From Pirellulales bacterium (GTDB lineage: Bacteria; Planctomycetota; Planctomycetia; Pirellulales; JAEUIK01), in the NCBI GenBank assembly GCA_019694455.1, contig JAIBBY010000021.1:17842-81841 (forward strand): a stretch of 64,000 nucleotides of DNA. The letters run 5' to 3'. Within the stretch, counting starts at the first letter, position 1. Each line of letters starts with the position of its first letter. Position numbers and translations under genes: made by a program. The notes beneath the pieces are model-generated. The model saw only the letters and a program-made list of their open reading frames with translations, had not been told where the DNA came from and made no database searches. Shown one piece after another: positions 50,087 through 58,913 of this stretch.

Positions 50087-50695
50087 CTAGTTCACGCAGC
50101 GGACCACGCCGACCAGCACGCCCAGCACCTGCGCGTTGGTCACATAGATCGGCGGCATCGAAGAATTGGCCGGCTGCAAACGCACGCGCTTCCCCTCCGG
50201 GAACCAGCGCTTGAGCGTCGCCTCTCCCTCGTCGGTCATGGCCACCACCGTCTGCCCCTTGCGGGCCTGCTCCTGCTTGCGAATGACGACAAAGTCGCCA
50301 TCGGCGATCTGGTCTTCGATCATCGAGTCCCCCGCCACCTTCAGCACGAACAGGTCCCCCGAGTCGCCGCTGAAAATCTCGGAGAAGTCGATCCGCTCGT
50401 TCTGCTCGATCGCCTCGTGCAGCACCCCCGCCGCGATCCGTCCGGTCAGCGGCAGTCCCTTGTTCTCGGGCTGGTCGGTGGTGAGCATGATTGCCCGCGA
50501 CATATTGGGCTCGCGATTGATGAGCCCCTTCTTTTCGAGCGCCTTGAGGTGGCACATCACGCCGTTGGGCGAACTGATCTCGAAGTGGGCGCCGATCTCG
50601 CGCACTGTGGGGCCGTAGCCGCGACTGCGAATCTTCTCGCGAATGAATTCGTAGACTTCGCGTTGTCGCTCGGTCAATTTGTCGAGCTCGTTCAT
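50087..50695 (-). CDS. lexA: LexA SOS repressor
   Basis: A 202-residue repressor-autoprotease. The N-terminal winged HTH (PTVREIGAHFEISSPNGVMC) is followed by the Ala-Gly cleavage site in GRIAAGVLHEA, the catalytic Ser in AGDSMIED and the catalytic Lys in EATLKRWFPEG. The ATG (CAT at 50693) follows AAAGGCG; a start at 50728 would add 11 atypical residues. It represses DNA-damage genes until RecA filaments trigger self-cleavage. A perfect inverted repeat upstream (50771-50792) is the candidate autoregulatory site. The phage-type cluster lies immediately upstream on the same strand. Confidence 0.96.
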   Translation of the reverse strand: MNELDKLTERQREVYEFIREKIRSRGYGPTVREIGAHFEISSPNGVMCHLKALEKKGLINREPNMSRAIMLTTDQPENKGLPLTGRIAAGVLHEAIEQNERIDFSEIFSGDSGDLFVLKVAGDSMIEDQIADGDFVVIRKQEQARKGQTVVAMTDEGEATLKRWFPEGKRVRLQPANSSMPPIYVTNAQVLGVLVGVVRCVN

Positions 50696-50770
50696 GGCGG
50701 CGCCTTTGATGGGAATGTGGGCGAACAAAACCGCGTCAGCAGGCCGAGCGGGTCGAACTGTGAGCCGATT

Positions 50771-50792
50771 TTGTCCCTAGTAATATGGACAA
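50771..50792. promoter_or_regulatory. candidate LexA operator, TTGTCC-N10-GGACAA
   Basis: A perfect 6-bp inverted repeat with a 10-bp AT-rich centre (CTAGTAATAT), 76 bp upstream of the lexA start. Position and dyad symmetry suit LexA autoregulation, but the sequence is neither the gammaproteobacterial CTGT box nor the Gram-positive GAAC box, so identity is inference. Confidence 0.5.
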
Positions 50793-50830
50793 GGAATCGA
50801 CGTTTCGTCTCCTCAAGTTTAATATACGCG

Positions 50831-50856
50831 TGTACATAGTCAATAGCGTTTGTACA
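50831..50856. promoter_or_regulatory. twin TGTACA palindromes 20 bp apart
   Basis: TGTACA at 50831-50836 and 50851-50856 share one face of the helix (two turns apart), within an AT-rich stretch that includes TTGACT and TATATT on the minus strand, so they probably flank the lexA promoter. The binding protein is unknown. Confidence 0.35.
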
Positions 50857-50925
50857 GTGCGGGCCGATATGCCGCGAAACGCCGGGAAAATGGCCAGATT
50901 TGACCGGCGCGCGTGAACGACGCCT

Positions 50926-51840
50926 TCAAATTTTCTCCCCCGCCGCTCCCTTGCAGTACGCCACAAACTGCTCACCCCAACTCGGGTACTCCGGCGCGAA
51001 CGCCCCCGGCCAAAACACCACCAATGGCGTCGTCGAGCAGGGGTAGCGCCGCGCGCGCTCGGCCGCCCACGGATGATTCAGCTCCAGTCCCACCTGCCAC
51101 GCAGTCGCCAGGTCGTAGCCGCCCGGTTCGTACCGGCCGCTCCAGCCCGCGCCGCCGCGCCGTTGATTGGTCCCCAAGGCCACAAAGCAGGCCACCGGCA
51201 TTCCATCTGACCGCGCGACCGTGCGGCGATAAATCTCCTGGTTCACCCCCCATTCACTGAAGTAGAGCGAGCACGAGTTGATCTCGCCCGGCGCGTTTGG
51301 CGGATGCCAGTCGGCCGGTAGCCAGCCATCGTCGCCGGCGTTGTTCGGCTGCACCGCTCCGCGCTCGTAATAAATAATCCGCGCCGCGGGCAAGCAGTCT
51401 CGCGCCAGGCGATCAAGCCAACGATACTTTTCCAGTAGCGCCTCGGCGTCTTCGTTGGCGGCGCGCCAATGCTCGACATCAATCACCAGATGCGTCACCG
51501 ACAGGTCGGCCACTAGCGCAAGTCGCGCGCGGTAGTCGGCCAGATCGGCCAGAAACTCGCCGCCGATGCTCGTCGCTGGCAGCTTGGCTTGACGCATCCG
51601 CTGATATGGCGAGCTCGCTACGCAAACCGGCGCCGCCAGCTCGCGCGTCACGCGCGCCTGCTCCGGCGTGAACCACTCCAGCGACAGGGGTACGCTGCCG
51701 GTGATCCGCGCGTATTCGGCCAGCAGCGCCCGCTGCTCGGGCAGCCACATCGGGAAGGTCATCGTCCCCGGCCGCGCCTGAAATGGCCACGACAGATGCG
51801 GCTTGGCCAGCTTTTTGAGCGACTGCAGCGCTTCCAGCAT
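50926..51840 (-). CDS. hypothetical protein, last gene of phage-type cluster
   Basis: A 304-residue product; the ATG (CAT at 51838) has GAGGAG seven bases upstream and overlaps the 3' end region of the fibre gene. It contains alternating strands and helices with acidic/aromatic clusters (THLVIDVEHWRAANEDAEAL, AARIIYYERGAV, SCSLYFSEWGVNQEIYRRTV) suggestive of a TIM-barrel glycosidase-like fold. No signal peptide. It may be a particle-associated cell-wall or glycan enzyme. Family not recognised. Confidence 0.7.
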   Translation of the reverse strand: MLEALQSLKKLAKPHLSWPFQARPGTMTFPMWLPEQRALLAEYARITGSVPLSLEWFTPEQARVTRELAAPVCVASSPYQRMRQAKLPATSIGGEFLADLADYRARLALVADLSVTHLVIDVEHWRAANEDAEALLEKYRWLDRLARDCLPAARIIYYERGAVQPNNAGDDGWLPADWHPPNAPGEINSCSLYFSEWGVNQEIYRRTVARSDGMPVACFVALGTNQRRGGAGWSGRYEPGGYDLATAWQVGLELNHPWAAERARRYPCSTTPLVVFWPGAFAPEYPSWGEQFVAYCKGAAGEKI

Positions 51841-51851
51841 CAGGCGTCTCC

Positions 51852-53381
51852 TCATTCAAAACGTTCAATGAAGTAAATACCGAACCACGGCGGTATGTGC
51901 TTTGCCTCGGGCGAGTTGGGTAGCGCATGATCGTGCGGGTTGGGCGTGAGCGTGTGCGCCAGCGGCGGCAACGCGTGAACGTGCGGATTGGGGGTTAATT
52001 CGTGCGACAACTCGGGCACGCTGTGCCGGTGCGGATTTGGCGTGATCTCGTGCGAATGTGCCGGGATGGTGAAGCTAATGCCGCTCACCACCAGGTCGTC
52101 GGCCACGTCGGCGGCGTTGAGCGTCAGCCCGGCCGCGATCGCGCCGATCGAAACCGTGTGCAGGTGTCCCGGATCGGAAACGACGTGGCTGAGATTGTTG
52201 TTCTCGCTGGTTGTGCCGTGGCCGAGGCCAATGTTGTTCACGAACACATCGACATTGCCCGCGCCAACGGCGTATTGAATCGTGCCGGTGTCCAGTACGG
52301 TGTGCTGGTGCGCGGCGTGCTGCGGAATGGTGACGCCGGTCGTATTGCTCGACGTGCTGACCGCCCCAGAGCCGCCCAGCGGAATAGTTCCGGCGCCGGC
52401 GATCGTGCCCGAGGCCGTGCCGCCGGTGGCGCCCGCCGACGAGACGATGAGATACTCCGTGCCGGTGTCGAAGGCGTCATGCGGCGCGAGGGTGAGCGTG
52501 GTCGGGTAGGTGAGAACATCGTCGTGCGCGGCGATGGAGAGCGCGCGCGGATCGGTGGCCAGTCCCGCCGCGCGGTAATCGTGCAGGTGCCGCTTCTCGC
52601 CGCCGGTCGTTAGCGGCACGACGGCGGGGATGTCCTCGTCGCTGGTCGTCACGCCGACCGGAAAGCGCCCCTCGGCGCTGGCCAGTATCCGCCAGCCGCC
52701 GCGCACATCGGTCTCGATGCCGCGCCACAGTTTGACCGTGCCAAGCGGATCGTCGAGATAGTCGCTGACGCAGATCGCCGCGCCATTGGCGTCAAGCTGA
52801 TAGGCGATCACGTCGCCGGCCCGCACATTGGGATCGCCAAAACCGCTGCGCGGCAGATAAACCGAGACCGGTAGCGGGCTGCCGCCGCCATCCAGCGCCA
52901 GCGCGCCGCTCTTGTCGGTCGCCTGCTGACAACTGACCGTCGAGTTGTTTCCGCTGGCATTGGCCCAGTTGGCGATCGCCTTCGCCCACCGTAGCGCCGA
53001 CTCGCGCGCCGCCATCACCTGCACGCGGCCGTCGATCGCCCCGCCCACAATGCGATAGCCCGGCTTGTCGCGGGCAAGCGTCCATTGTCCGGCGACAGGC
53101 CCCCACATCTCTCCCACGACCGGCGTATGCAGCGTGTCGTAGGCGGCATAGCACGGTAGATCGCTGGTGCAGCTTCCCAGTCCGTCGGCATCAACCGCGA
53201 ACGGGCCATTGAAGAGTCCCGTCGCCCCCTCGCCGTTGGGCTGGCCCACGCGCAGCACCGCTTCGCCCGCAAGTTCAACCACGCCCAGCGGGCGCAGCGC
53301 GGCGAAGGCGGGGATTGACTGCCCCGCGTCGTTGCGAAACGCGAGCCAGCGAATCGAGTTGCCAGACGGTGCAAAGGTCAT
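51852..53381 (-). CDS. tail-fibre/collar-like protein with HxH repeats
   Basis: A 509-residue product of the structural cluster. The first half is a beta-rich base region. The C-terminal ~140 residues are fibrous, with repeated HxH pairs: QHAAHQHT, GHLHTVS, then three 16-residue units of the type SHELTPNPHVHALPP. It finishes in KHIPPWFGIYFIERF, much like the tip of phage tail-collar domains. HxH motifs in phage fibres coordinate metal ions along trimers (established for T4 gp37), so a trimeric, metal-stapled receptor fibre is the best reading. Confidence 0.75.
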   Translation of the reverse strand: MTFAPSGNSIRWLAFRNDAGQSIPAFAALRPLGVVELAGEAVLRVGQPNGEGATGLFNGPFAVDADGLGSCTSDLPCYAAYDTLHTPVVGEMWGPVAGQWTLARDKPGYRIVGGAIDGRVQVMAARESALRWAKAIANWANASGNNSTVSCQQATDKSGALALDGGGSPLPVSVYLPRSGFGDPNVRAGDVIAYQLDANGAAICVSDYLDDPLGTVKLWRGIETDVRGGWRILASAEGRFPVGVTTSDEDIPAVVPLTTGGEKRHLHDYRAAGLATDPRALSIAAHDDVLTYPTTLTLAPHDAFDTGTEYLIVSSAGATGGTASGTIAGAGTIPLGGSGAVSTSSNTTGVTIPQHAAHQHTVLDTGTIQYAVGAGNVDVFVNNIGLGHGTTSENNNLSHVVSDPGHLHTVSIGAIAAGLTLNAADVADDLVVSGISFTIPAHSHEITPNPHRHSVPELSHELTPNPHVHALPPLAHTLTPNPHDHALPNSPEAKHIPPWFGIYFIERFE

Positions 53382-53408
53382 CGGTTGCTCACAAGTCGGT
53401 TTGCCGTT

Positions 53409-54935
53409 TCAATTGCCGCCGCGCGGCAGCGGGCGGATGATCGTGGTCGTCGCGCCCTCCGGACCCACGCGATACACAATGCGATCTCCCGGTTCGGCCG
53501 GCACGGCGGCGACCAGTCCCGCCACGAGCGATTGCCTCGCGCGCCGGCGCGCCAACCGCGCGGCCAGCGCGTCAATCGTCAGATCGGCCGCCGCGTCGAT
53601 CTGGTCGAAGTTGGTGGCCGCGCCAGTCAGCGCGTAGCTGGCTGGGGCGTACTGCGCTGTGACGGTCGGCCTCAATTCCTCGCGGCGAATGTAGCGCGCC
53701 GTGCCGTCGCCGTGCGACAGTTCGCGGGCTCGCACATATCGCCGCCAAGACTTCGTCGCTGGATCGCGCACTGTCACGCTCGCGCGCAGCACAAGCTGCG
53801 CTGCCGCCGGCCGTGGCCCCGCGCCATAGCGGAACACCGGCCGCGCGAACTTCACCAGTCCGCGCTGGCCGTCCAGCACAAACGGCGTCGCCACCCGTGG
53901 CCGGGGATCAGCGCCCAAGGGGGCGAGCGTCGCCGCGCGATTGTCGGCTTGCCACGGATAATCGCACCACACCCCAAACACCACGGCCGGCAGATTGCCG
54001 CCCGCTGGGTCCGCGGCGCTGGCCGCCAACTGTTCCGCCGCGAGCGGCGCCAGTTGTGAGAGATCTTTGATCGCGCCGACCAGCGGAAGCTCCAGCGGCA
54101 ATTGCGCCCGATACCAGCGAAACACGCTCTGCCGCGCCAATTCGCGCGCCGCCAAATCGCTGATCGCGTGAAAGTGCCCCACGTCGGCCAGCGACCAACC
54201 GCCGTACGGCCGATAGCTCAACTCGTCGAGCGGTCGCGTCTCGCCATCGACATCGAGCCCCACCGCCTCCAGTGGCAAGTCGACCTGAAAGCGCATCGGC
54301 GCCGTGACCACCGCCATGCGGCTTGGCCCCGGCGCCAGCGCCGTCAACTCGCCCCCTGCGATCAAATCGGCGCTCGCTCCATCCACTGCCGCCGCGCGCG
54401 GCGCGATCCGCACCCGGTCATCCAGCCCCAGCGTCACCAGACAATCGAACTGACTTGTCAGTCGCTCCAACTCTCGCGCCGGCGAGGCCAGGTTCCACTC
54501 CACCCGCGGGCGCGGCGCCGTCGGCAGCGCCGAGACATCGGCCAAAGGTTCGCCCAGCGCCGCCAGGCACAATTGGGCTAGCTCCCTCGGCGTGCGTTCC
54601 GTGCCAGCGACCAGTGCGCCGTCCGCGCGCCGCAGGTTGTAGCGCCCGCTGATCTCGCCATACCGCCAGCGCCAGCGGCGATCGACCAGCAATAGCCGCC
54701 ACACCGTTGCCTGGGGCGAAAAGCGAAACGCCACGCGCTCCACTCGGCAATCGACCAGCCGCACCCGCGCGCCGCCGCAGGTCAGTTCCAGCGTGCCGCC
54801 CGTAAGCATGGCGCCCGCCTGCGGCGTGATGTCGACGATCGCGCGCCCCGGCCGCGTTCCCGCCACATGCGTGTAGCGCGCGGCGACCACCTGTTCAACA
54901 CCGGTTAACGACGCGCTCACGGTTGCCGATGTCAT
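53409..54935 (-). CDS. probable tail/baseplate protein, 508 residues
   Basis: Starts at the ATG overlapping the upstream stop (ATGA around 54935). The N-terminal half is beta-rich with hub-like segments (GTLELTCGGARVRLVDCRVE, VWRLLLVDRRWRWRYGEISG, NLRRADGALVAGT), resembling baseplate hub or tail-associated proteins of long-tailed phages. The C-terminus is basic and Arg-rich, then strand-rich (GDRIVYRVGPEGATTTIIRP). Assignment rests on position between fibre and tube genes and on this general pattern. Confidence 0.6.
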   Translation of the reverse strand: MTSATVSASLTGVEQVVAARYTHVAGTRPGRAIVDITPQAGAMLTGGTLELTCGGARVRLVDCRVERVAFRFSPQATVWRLLLVDRRWRWRYGEISGRYNLRRADGALVAGTERTPRELAQLCLAALGEPLADVSALPTAPRPRVEWNLASPARELERLTSQFDCLVTLGLDDRVRIAPRAAAVDGASADLIAGGELTALAPGPSRMAVVTAPMRFQVDLPLEAVGLDVDGETRPLDELSYRPYGGWSLADVGHFHAISDLAARELARQSVFRWYRAQLPLELPLVGAIKDLSQLAPLAAEQLAASAADPAGGNLPAVVFGVWCDYPWQADNRAATLAPLGADPRPRVATPFVLDGQRGLVKFARPVFRYGAGPRPAAAQLVLRASVTVRDPATKSWRRYVRARELSHGDGTARYIRREELRPTVTAQYAPASYALTGAATNFDQIDAAADLTIDALAARLARRRARQSLVAGLVAAVPAEPGDRIVYRVGPEGATTTIIRPLPRGGN

Positions 54936-56173
54936 CAGATCACCTCCAGCGTGCGATCGACCCCCAGATCGAGCGTCACCGAGGCGATCGACGCGCGGTG
55001 AAGCTGAATTCCGGTGGTGAATGTCGTTGTCGCGAACGGATCGAGCAGCCGCGCGCCGCCGTACAGGTGGCACTCGCTCACCGTTCGCGCCCGCAGATCG
55101 CGGGAAAAGTCGAGCGCGCCGCGCTCCCCCACGTGCGCCACCCCGATCGCGCCGGTCGACTGGTAATAGAGCGTCCCCGCGTCGAGCTGCAGCGTGCCGT
55201 CGCCGCCGGCCAACTGCCGCAGTTCTCCCCCTTGTTGGTGAATCGAGGTCGCGCCGGCCGACAAGAACACCTGCCCGCCCGATTGCGCAAGCGCGCCCAG
55301 CGTCACGCCGGCGCCGATCCGCGCGGTGGCGTCGCTGGCCGGGTTGCCGCGATAGCCCACGCCGAGCGTGCCAATCGCGGCGGTCTGCCCCGCGCCCGCC
55401 GCCACGCTCAGGCTGCCGCGAGCCAGGTGAATGACGTTGGCCGCGCTGCTCCCCAGCCAATCGATCGCGGCGCTGCCGGCCTCGGCCGCCGCGCCGCTGT
55501 TGGCAATATCGAGCGTGGTCGCGCCGGCGCCCGTGTCGAGCCGAATCCGCCCGGAGCCTGCCCCTTCTCCCTGACCGATGTTCACCTGCGCGGCGCCAAT
55601 CGCCAGATAGCAGTCGCGATATTCGAGATACCCGGCCGGGTTGACCCGCGCCAGACCGATCGCGCCGGTGTAGCTCTGCGCGATCGACAGGCTCGCCAAT
55701 GTCACGCCCGACTGCGCAAGGCCATACAGAATGGAGCTACTGCCCGACTCAATATGCGCGTCGTCGCCGCTGGCCGGCACGGCGCCGGTCGACCAGTTGG
55801 CGGCCGTGTTCCAGTCGTTAGGCCCACTGGCCGCGCGGGTGGTGGTGAGCAGCAAGGTCTGCGTGTTGCTCGCGCCGCCATTGGCCGTGCTGGCGATGAG
55901 TGTGAACGGCGTGCCGGGCCGGTCGCCGGTCAACTGCACATAGCTGGTCATGTCGGCGGCGGTCACCTCGGCGTGTTCGGCCACCGGCGAGGCGTTCCAC
56001 GCGGCGGCCAACCCCGCGCACACATCGGCCACGGTAGCCGCGGCGGCGGTGTATGTCACCAGCTTGCCGCCGATCGACAGTTGAAACACATCTCCCACTT
56101 CCACATTGGCGGGCGTGGCTCGCACCACTTGAGAAATGGCGGGCGCGTCGCCGCGCCAGCGAACGATTGCCAT
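54935..56173 (-). CDS. beta-helix-like particle protein
   Basis: A 412-residue product of small residues (Ala, Gly, Ser, Thr) with regular short strands such as AAIDWLGSSAANVIHLARGS and DGTLQLDAGTLYYQSTGA, as in right-handed beta-helix or fibre proteins. It begins with MAIVRWRGDAPAISQVVRAT, an N-terminal motif seen in tail-attached proteins. Coupled by ATGA to the 508-residue gene downstream and separated from the upstream gene by nine bases. Confidence 0.6.
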   Translation of the reverse strand: MAIVRWRGDAPAISQVVRATPANVEVGDVFQLSIGGKLVTYTAAAATVADVCAGLAAAWNASPVAEHAEVTAADMTSYVQLTGDRPGTPFTLIASTANGGASNTQTLLLTTTRAASGPNDWNTAANWSTGAVPASGDDAHIESGSSSILYGLAQSGVTLASLSIAQSYTGAIGLARVNPAGYLEYRDCYLAIGAAQVNIGQGEGAGSGRIRLDTGAGATTLDIANSGAAAEAGSAAIDWLGSSAANVIHLARGSLSVAAGAGQTAAIGTLGVGYRGNPASDATARIGAGVTLGALAQSGGQVFLSAGATSIHQQGGELRQLAGGDGTLQLDAGTLYYQSTGAIGVAHVGERGALDFSRDLRARTVSECHLYGGARLLDPFATTTFTTGIQLHRASIASVTLDLGVDRTLEVI

Positions 56174-56182
56174 GGGACGCTC

Positions 56183-56896
56183 CTACTTTGCGATTGGTTC
56201 CCCCGCGAGCGGCCAGGCCGACTCGAAGGCGTAATGCCAGGCGATCTCGTATTCGGTCCAGCCGCCGCCGGCGCGCGGCTGTCGCGGACTATGGCGCTCG
56301 ATGCGCCGCTGATCGATATGCTCGGCCGCCGGCCAAAGCGGCCCGCTCGGCGCGGGATAGGCCACTTCGCCGATGGCGCGCCCCGCTTGCGTCACTCGGA
56401 ATGTTGTGGCCTGCGCCACCCGTTGCCGCTGCGGCGGACCGGCCAGCGTGGTGAGGTACACGAACCGCGCTCCGCCTCCCGAGAAGCTGAGCGATTCTTC
56501 CCACACCAGCGGCGCCGCGCCGGCGGCCAAAGTCGGCATGTCCGCCTCGATCACAATCTGGTAGCTGCGATAGGTCGAATACTCGGCGCCGCGACCTTCC
56601 GGAAAGCTCGGCCCGCTCACTACCCGCGCGCGGCTGGCCCCCAACACGTGGCTGGTGCGAGTGACGCCGTCGGGCAGATAGATCGCCAGTTCCTGCCCAT
56701 CGATGGCGTAGGCCGCCTTGAGCGCGTCGATCGCCCGCGTCAGATCGTGCTGTGTGGCGGCCTGCAAGAAGCCCGCAATCTCCCAGCGCTCGCGTTGGCC
56801 GATCTTTCCGCCGCGCGGCGTGGCCAGCGCGCTGGTCGAGATCACAATCGTCGCTTCGCCCAGCGCGTGCGCGTAGGCGCCATATTTCAGGATCAT
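56183..56896 (-). CDS. structural cluster protein, 237 residues
   Basis: Starts MILKYGAYAHALGEATIVIS. It has mixed alpha/beta content and a strand-rich C-terminal half (YSTYRSYQIVIEADMP, EYEIAWHYAFESAWPLAG). No known family is recognised. It sits directly after the tail-tube-like gene, where tail assembly chaperones or distal tail proteins are normally encoded. Confidence 0.6.
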   Translation of the reverse strand: MILKYGAYAHALGEATIVISTSALATPRGGKIGQRERWEIAGFLQAATQHDLTRAIDALKAAYAIDGQELAIYLPDGVTRTSHVLGASRARVVSGPSFPEGRGAEYSTYRSYQIVIEADMPTLAAGAAPLVWEESLSFSGGGARFVYLTTLAGPPQRQRVAQATTFRVTQAGRAIGEVAYPAPSGPLWPAAEHIDQRRIERHSPRQPRAGGGWTEYEIAWHYAFESAWPLAGEPIAK

Positions 56897-56911
56897 CGTG
56901 TTCGCTCTTGG

Positions 56912-57790
56912 CTAATGGAAATAGGTGACGCTCAACTCTCCCGCGCCGGTGCTGGCGGCCGCGCCCGCCAGTACCAGCGCCAGCGGCGCGGTCATGCCGA
57001 TCGCGGGGCCCGGCGTTTCGAAGCGCACGCTGGGAAAATCAAATCGCAGTTCCTCCGGGCCGGCGGCGAGTCGCACGCTCGCGGTGGTCGCTCTTGGCGC
57101 GGCGGCATAGATCGCCTGCGCGGCCGCGTCGTAGGGCAACGTCAGCCCCAGCCGCACGCGCCGTTCGACGACTGGCAAGTCCACGCGCCAGGTCCCGCTC
57201 GCAAAGCGTTCCACCGCCATGCGGTTTTCGATCTGCAGGTCGATCCGCGCCGCTTCGTGCGCCACACCGTCCAGCAATACGCTTGAGCTAGAGAGCGACA
57301 ATGGCGCGCCCGGCTCACAGACGGTCGGCGACAGGCTGCCCGCCGGCGCAAGCGATTCTGTCAGCGCCTCGATCGACAAGGCCAGCGTGGCCGGCGCGCC
57401 GCGCTCGAGCGCCAGCCGCGCCTCCGCGATCTGGCAACCGTGGTAACGAAACACCGCCGCGCCCCGATCGATCGCCAGCGCAAAGCTCGGCAAGCGCTCC
57501 GCCAACTGACACAGCGTGACGCCTGGCCCGTCCGCTGCGCTTGTGCCCATCGCCAGCGGCAACAGCCGCGCCAGCTCGGCCAGCGATGGCTCCAACACCA
57601 ACTCGCCGCTCACCGCCACTGGGCCCGCGACCATCCGCTCTGCCAGCGCGCTGCGCGTGCCGCGCAGGCCAGACAAATCGCGCGCCTCGCGCCGCGCGGC
57701 AAGCGACTCGCTGACCACGGCCAACGGCCCCACGGCCAGCGGACTCTCGCCAACTTCGATCCGGCATGTGCTGCGCGTGGTGAGCGTCAT
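56912..57790 (-). CDS. tail-tube-like protein
   Basis: A 292-residue protein with a repeated beta-sandwich pattern. Two halves each have segments like SGELVLEPSLAELARLLPLA and FRYHGCQIAEARLALERGAP then ATLALSIEAL. The FxYxGCxxxxxxL element and the following strand match phage tail-tube subunits. Its place immediately after head-closure- and terminator-like genes supports this. A duplicated tube fold could build the inner tail. Confidence 0.6.
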   Translation of the reverse strand: MTLTTRSTCRIEVGESPLAVGPLAVVSESLAARREARDLSGLRGTRSALAERMVAGPVAVSGELVLEPSLAELARLLPLAMGTSAADGPGVTLCQLAERLPSFALAIDRGAAVFRYHGCQIAEARLALERGAPATLALSIEALTESLAPAGSLSPTVCEPGAPLSLSSSSVLLDGVAHEAARIDLQIENRMAVERFASGTWRVDLPVVERRVRLGLTLPYDAAAQAIYAAAPRATTASVRLAAGPEELRFDFPSVRFETPGPAIGMTAPLALVLAGAAASTGAGELSVTYFH

Positions 57791-57799
57791 GGCGGCGCC

Positions 57800-58549
57800 T
57801 TAAGCTCCCATCCCGCGCGGTTCGCGGGCGCAAAACCCCAGCACCAGCGCCGATGCCCACACGCCGTGCCGCACAAACACCTCGCTCGCCACGATCTCTT
57901 GCGGCAAAAGCTCGCAGTCGAACACCTCGTCGACTCCGACCAGCGGCTGATGCCGAAACGCCCGCGCGATCCGTTCGCGCCAGCCGAGCGTTTGCGCCAA
58001 GTACGGCGTTTGCTGTTGGTGGTCGGCCACCAGCAGCGTGACCTGCACCGGATAGATCGTCTCGTCGCGCCAGTTCGTGCCGCCTGCGCGCGGCATCTGT
58101 TCGCGCCCAGCGGGGCTGACCACGATCGCGGGCAGCGCCGTCGCGCGGCCGGCGCCCAGGTCGCGGTCACTGGCCAGCTTTTGAACCAGCACGCTCGCCG
58201 CGCCGAGGCCGGGCAAGGCGAGCGCCACAATGCGCGCCTGTGTCGCCAGCAGGCAGCGATACAAGAGCGCGTCGGCGCCGCTGGTGACTTGAAAGTAAAC
58301 CAGGTTCGAGATGCCGGTCGCGCCGGCCACGGTCGACGCGACATAGCCCCAGTAGTAGCCGGTCGCCAGCGCCAGCGCGAGATCGCCATCTCCCAGCCGC
58401 GCGCCGGCGAGAATCCAATCGGCGCCGCTCAACTGACCGTTGACGCCGCGCACAAACAGGTCGTTCATTGCGCCAAGCGCCGAGCCGCCGATCGTGGCCA
58501 AGGCGCCGCTGCCATCTTCGTTGTCGGTGATCGAAAGCGCAAGCGTCAT
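57800..58549 (-). CDS. protein with tail-terminator-like C-terminal half
   Basis: A 249-residue product starting at the ATG (CAT at 58547). The N-terminal ~135 residues are a distinct beta-rich domain (SITDNEDGSGALATIGGSAL). The C-terminal part has the layout of tail-terminator proteins: LPAIVVSPAGREQMPR, IYPVQVTLLVADH, WRERIARAFRHQPLVGV and a final strand. Such proteins cap the tail tube and join it to the neck. The N-terminal extension is unusual. Confidence 0.55.
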   Translation of the reverse strand: MTLALSITDNEDGSGALATIGGSALGAMNDLFVRGVNGQLSGADWILAGARLGDGDLALALATGYYWGYVASTVAGATGISNLVYFQVTSGADALLYRCLLATQARIVALALPGLGAASVLVQKLASDRDLGAGRATALPAIVVSPAGREQMPRAGGTNWRDETIYPVQVTLLVADHQQQTPYLAQTLGWRERIARAFRHQPLVGVDEVFDCELLPQEIVASEVFVRHGVWASALVLGFCAREPRGMGA

Positions 58550-58583
58550 TTGTTTTGCGTCTGTTAAAGAGAAATGAAAAACG

Positions 58584-58913
58584 TCAGTTCGCTCGGCGAC
58601 AGACCAATCGCCAGCGCGCCGCCAACGTGACCCGCGCCGCCGAGACGACCAGCCACGCCTCGGCGCCGCGGACGATGCGATCGCCTGGCCGTGGCTCGAC
58701 TCCCGCCAGCGCGCTCGCTGGCACGTGCCACGCCACATCCCCGGCGGCCAGCGCCAGTTGGCCAGATAGCAGTTCCAGCGCCTCGCCCGCCAGCGGTCGG
58801 CGCAGCGCCTTGGCCACCGGATAGGTCTGTTCTCCCGCCGGCAGCACGCTCACAAAGTCGATTGCCTCGTGCTGATCGAACGCGTCGAAGTCCTGATTTA
58901 CGTCGATATTCAT
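58584..58913 (-). CDS. head-closure (stopper)-like protein
   Basis: A 109-residue small beta-barrel type protein with GVEPRPGDRIVRGAEAWLVV, a pattern common in phage head-closure proteins that cap the filled head. Starts within the four-base overlap (ATGA at 58913) with the upstream 70-residue gene. Gene order head, closure, terminator, tube is the standard long-tailed phage order. Confidence 0.6.
   Translation of the reverse strand: MNIDVNQDFDAFDQHEAIDFVSVLPAGEQTYPVAKALRRPLAGEALELLSGQLALAAGDVAWHVPASALAGVEPRPGDRIVRGAEAWLVVSAARVTLAARWRLVCRRAN

Noticed and set aside
54923..57286. 787-codon plus-strand open frame opposite the tail genes
   Set aside because: Crosses three real minus-strand genes with overlapping starts and gives an Arg/Gly/Pro-rich product without homology.
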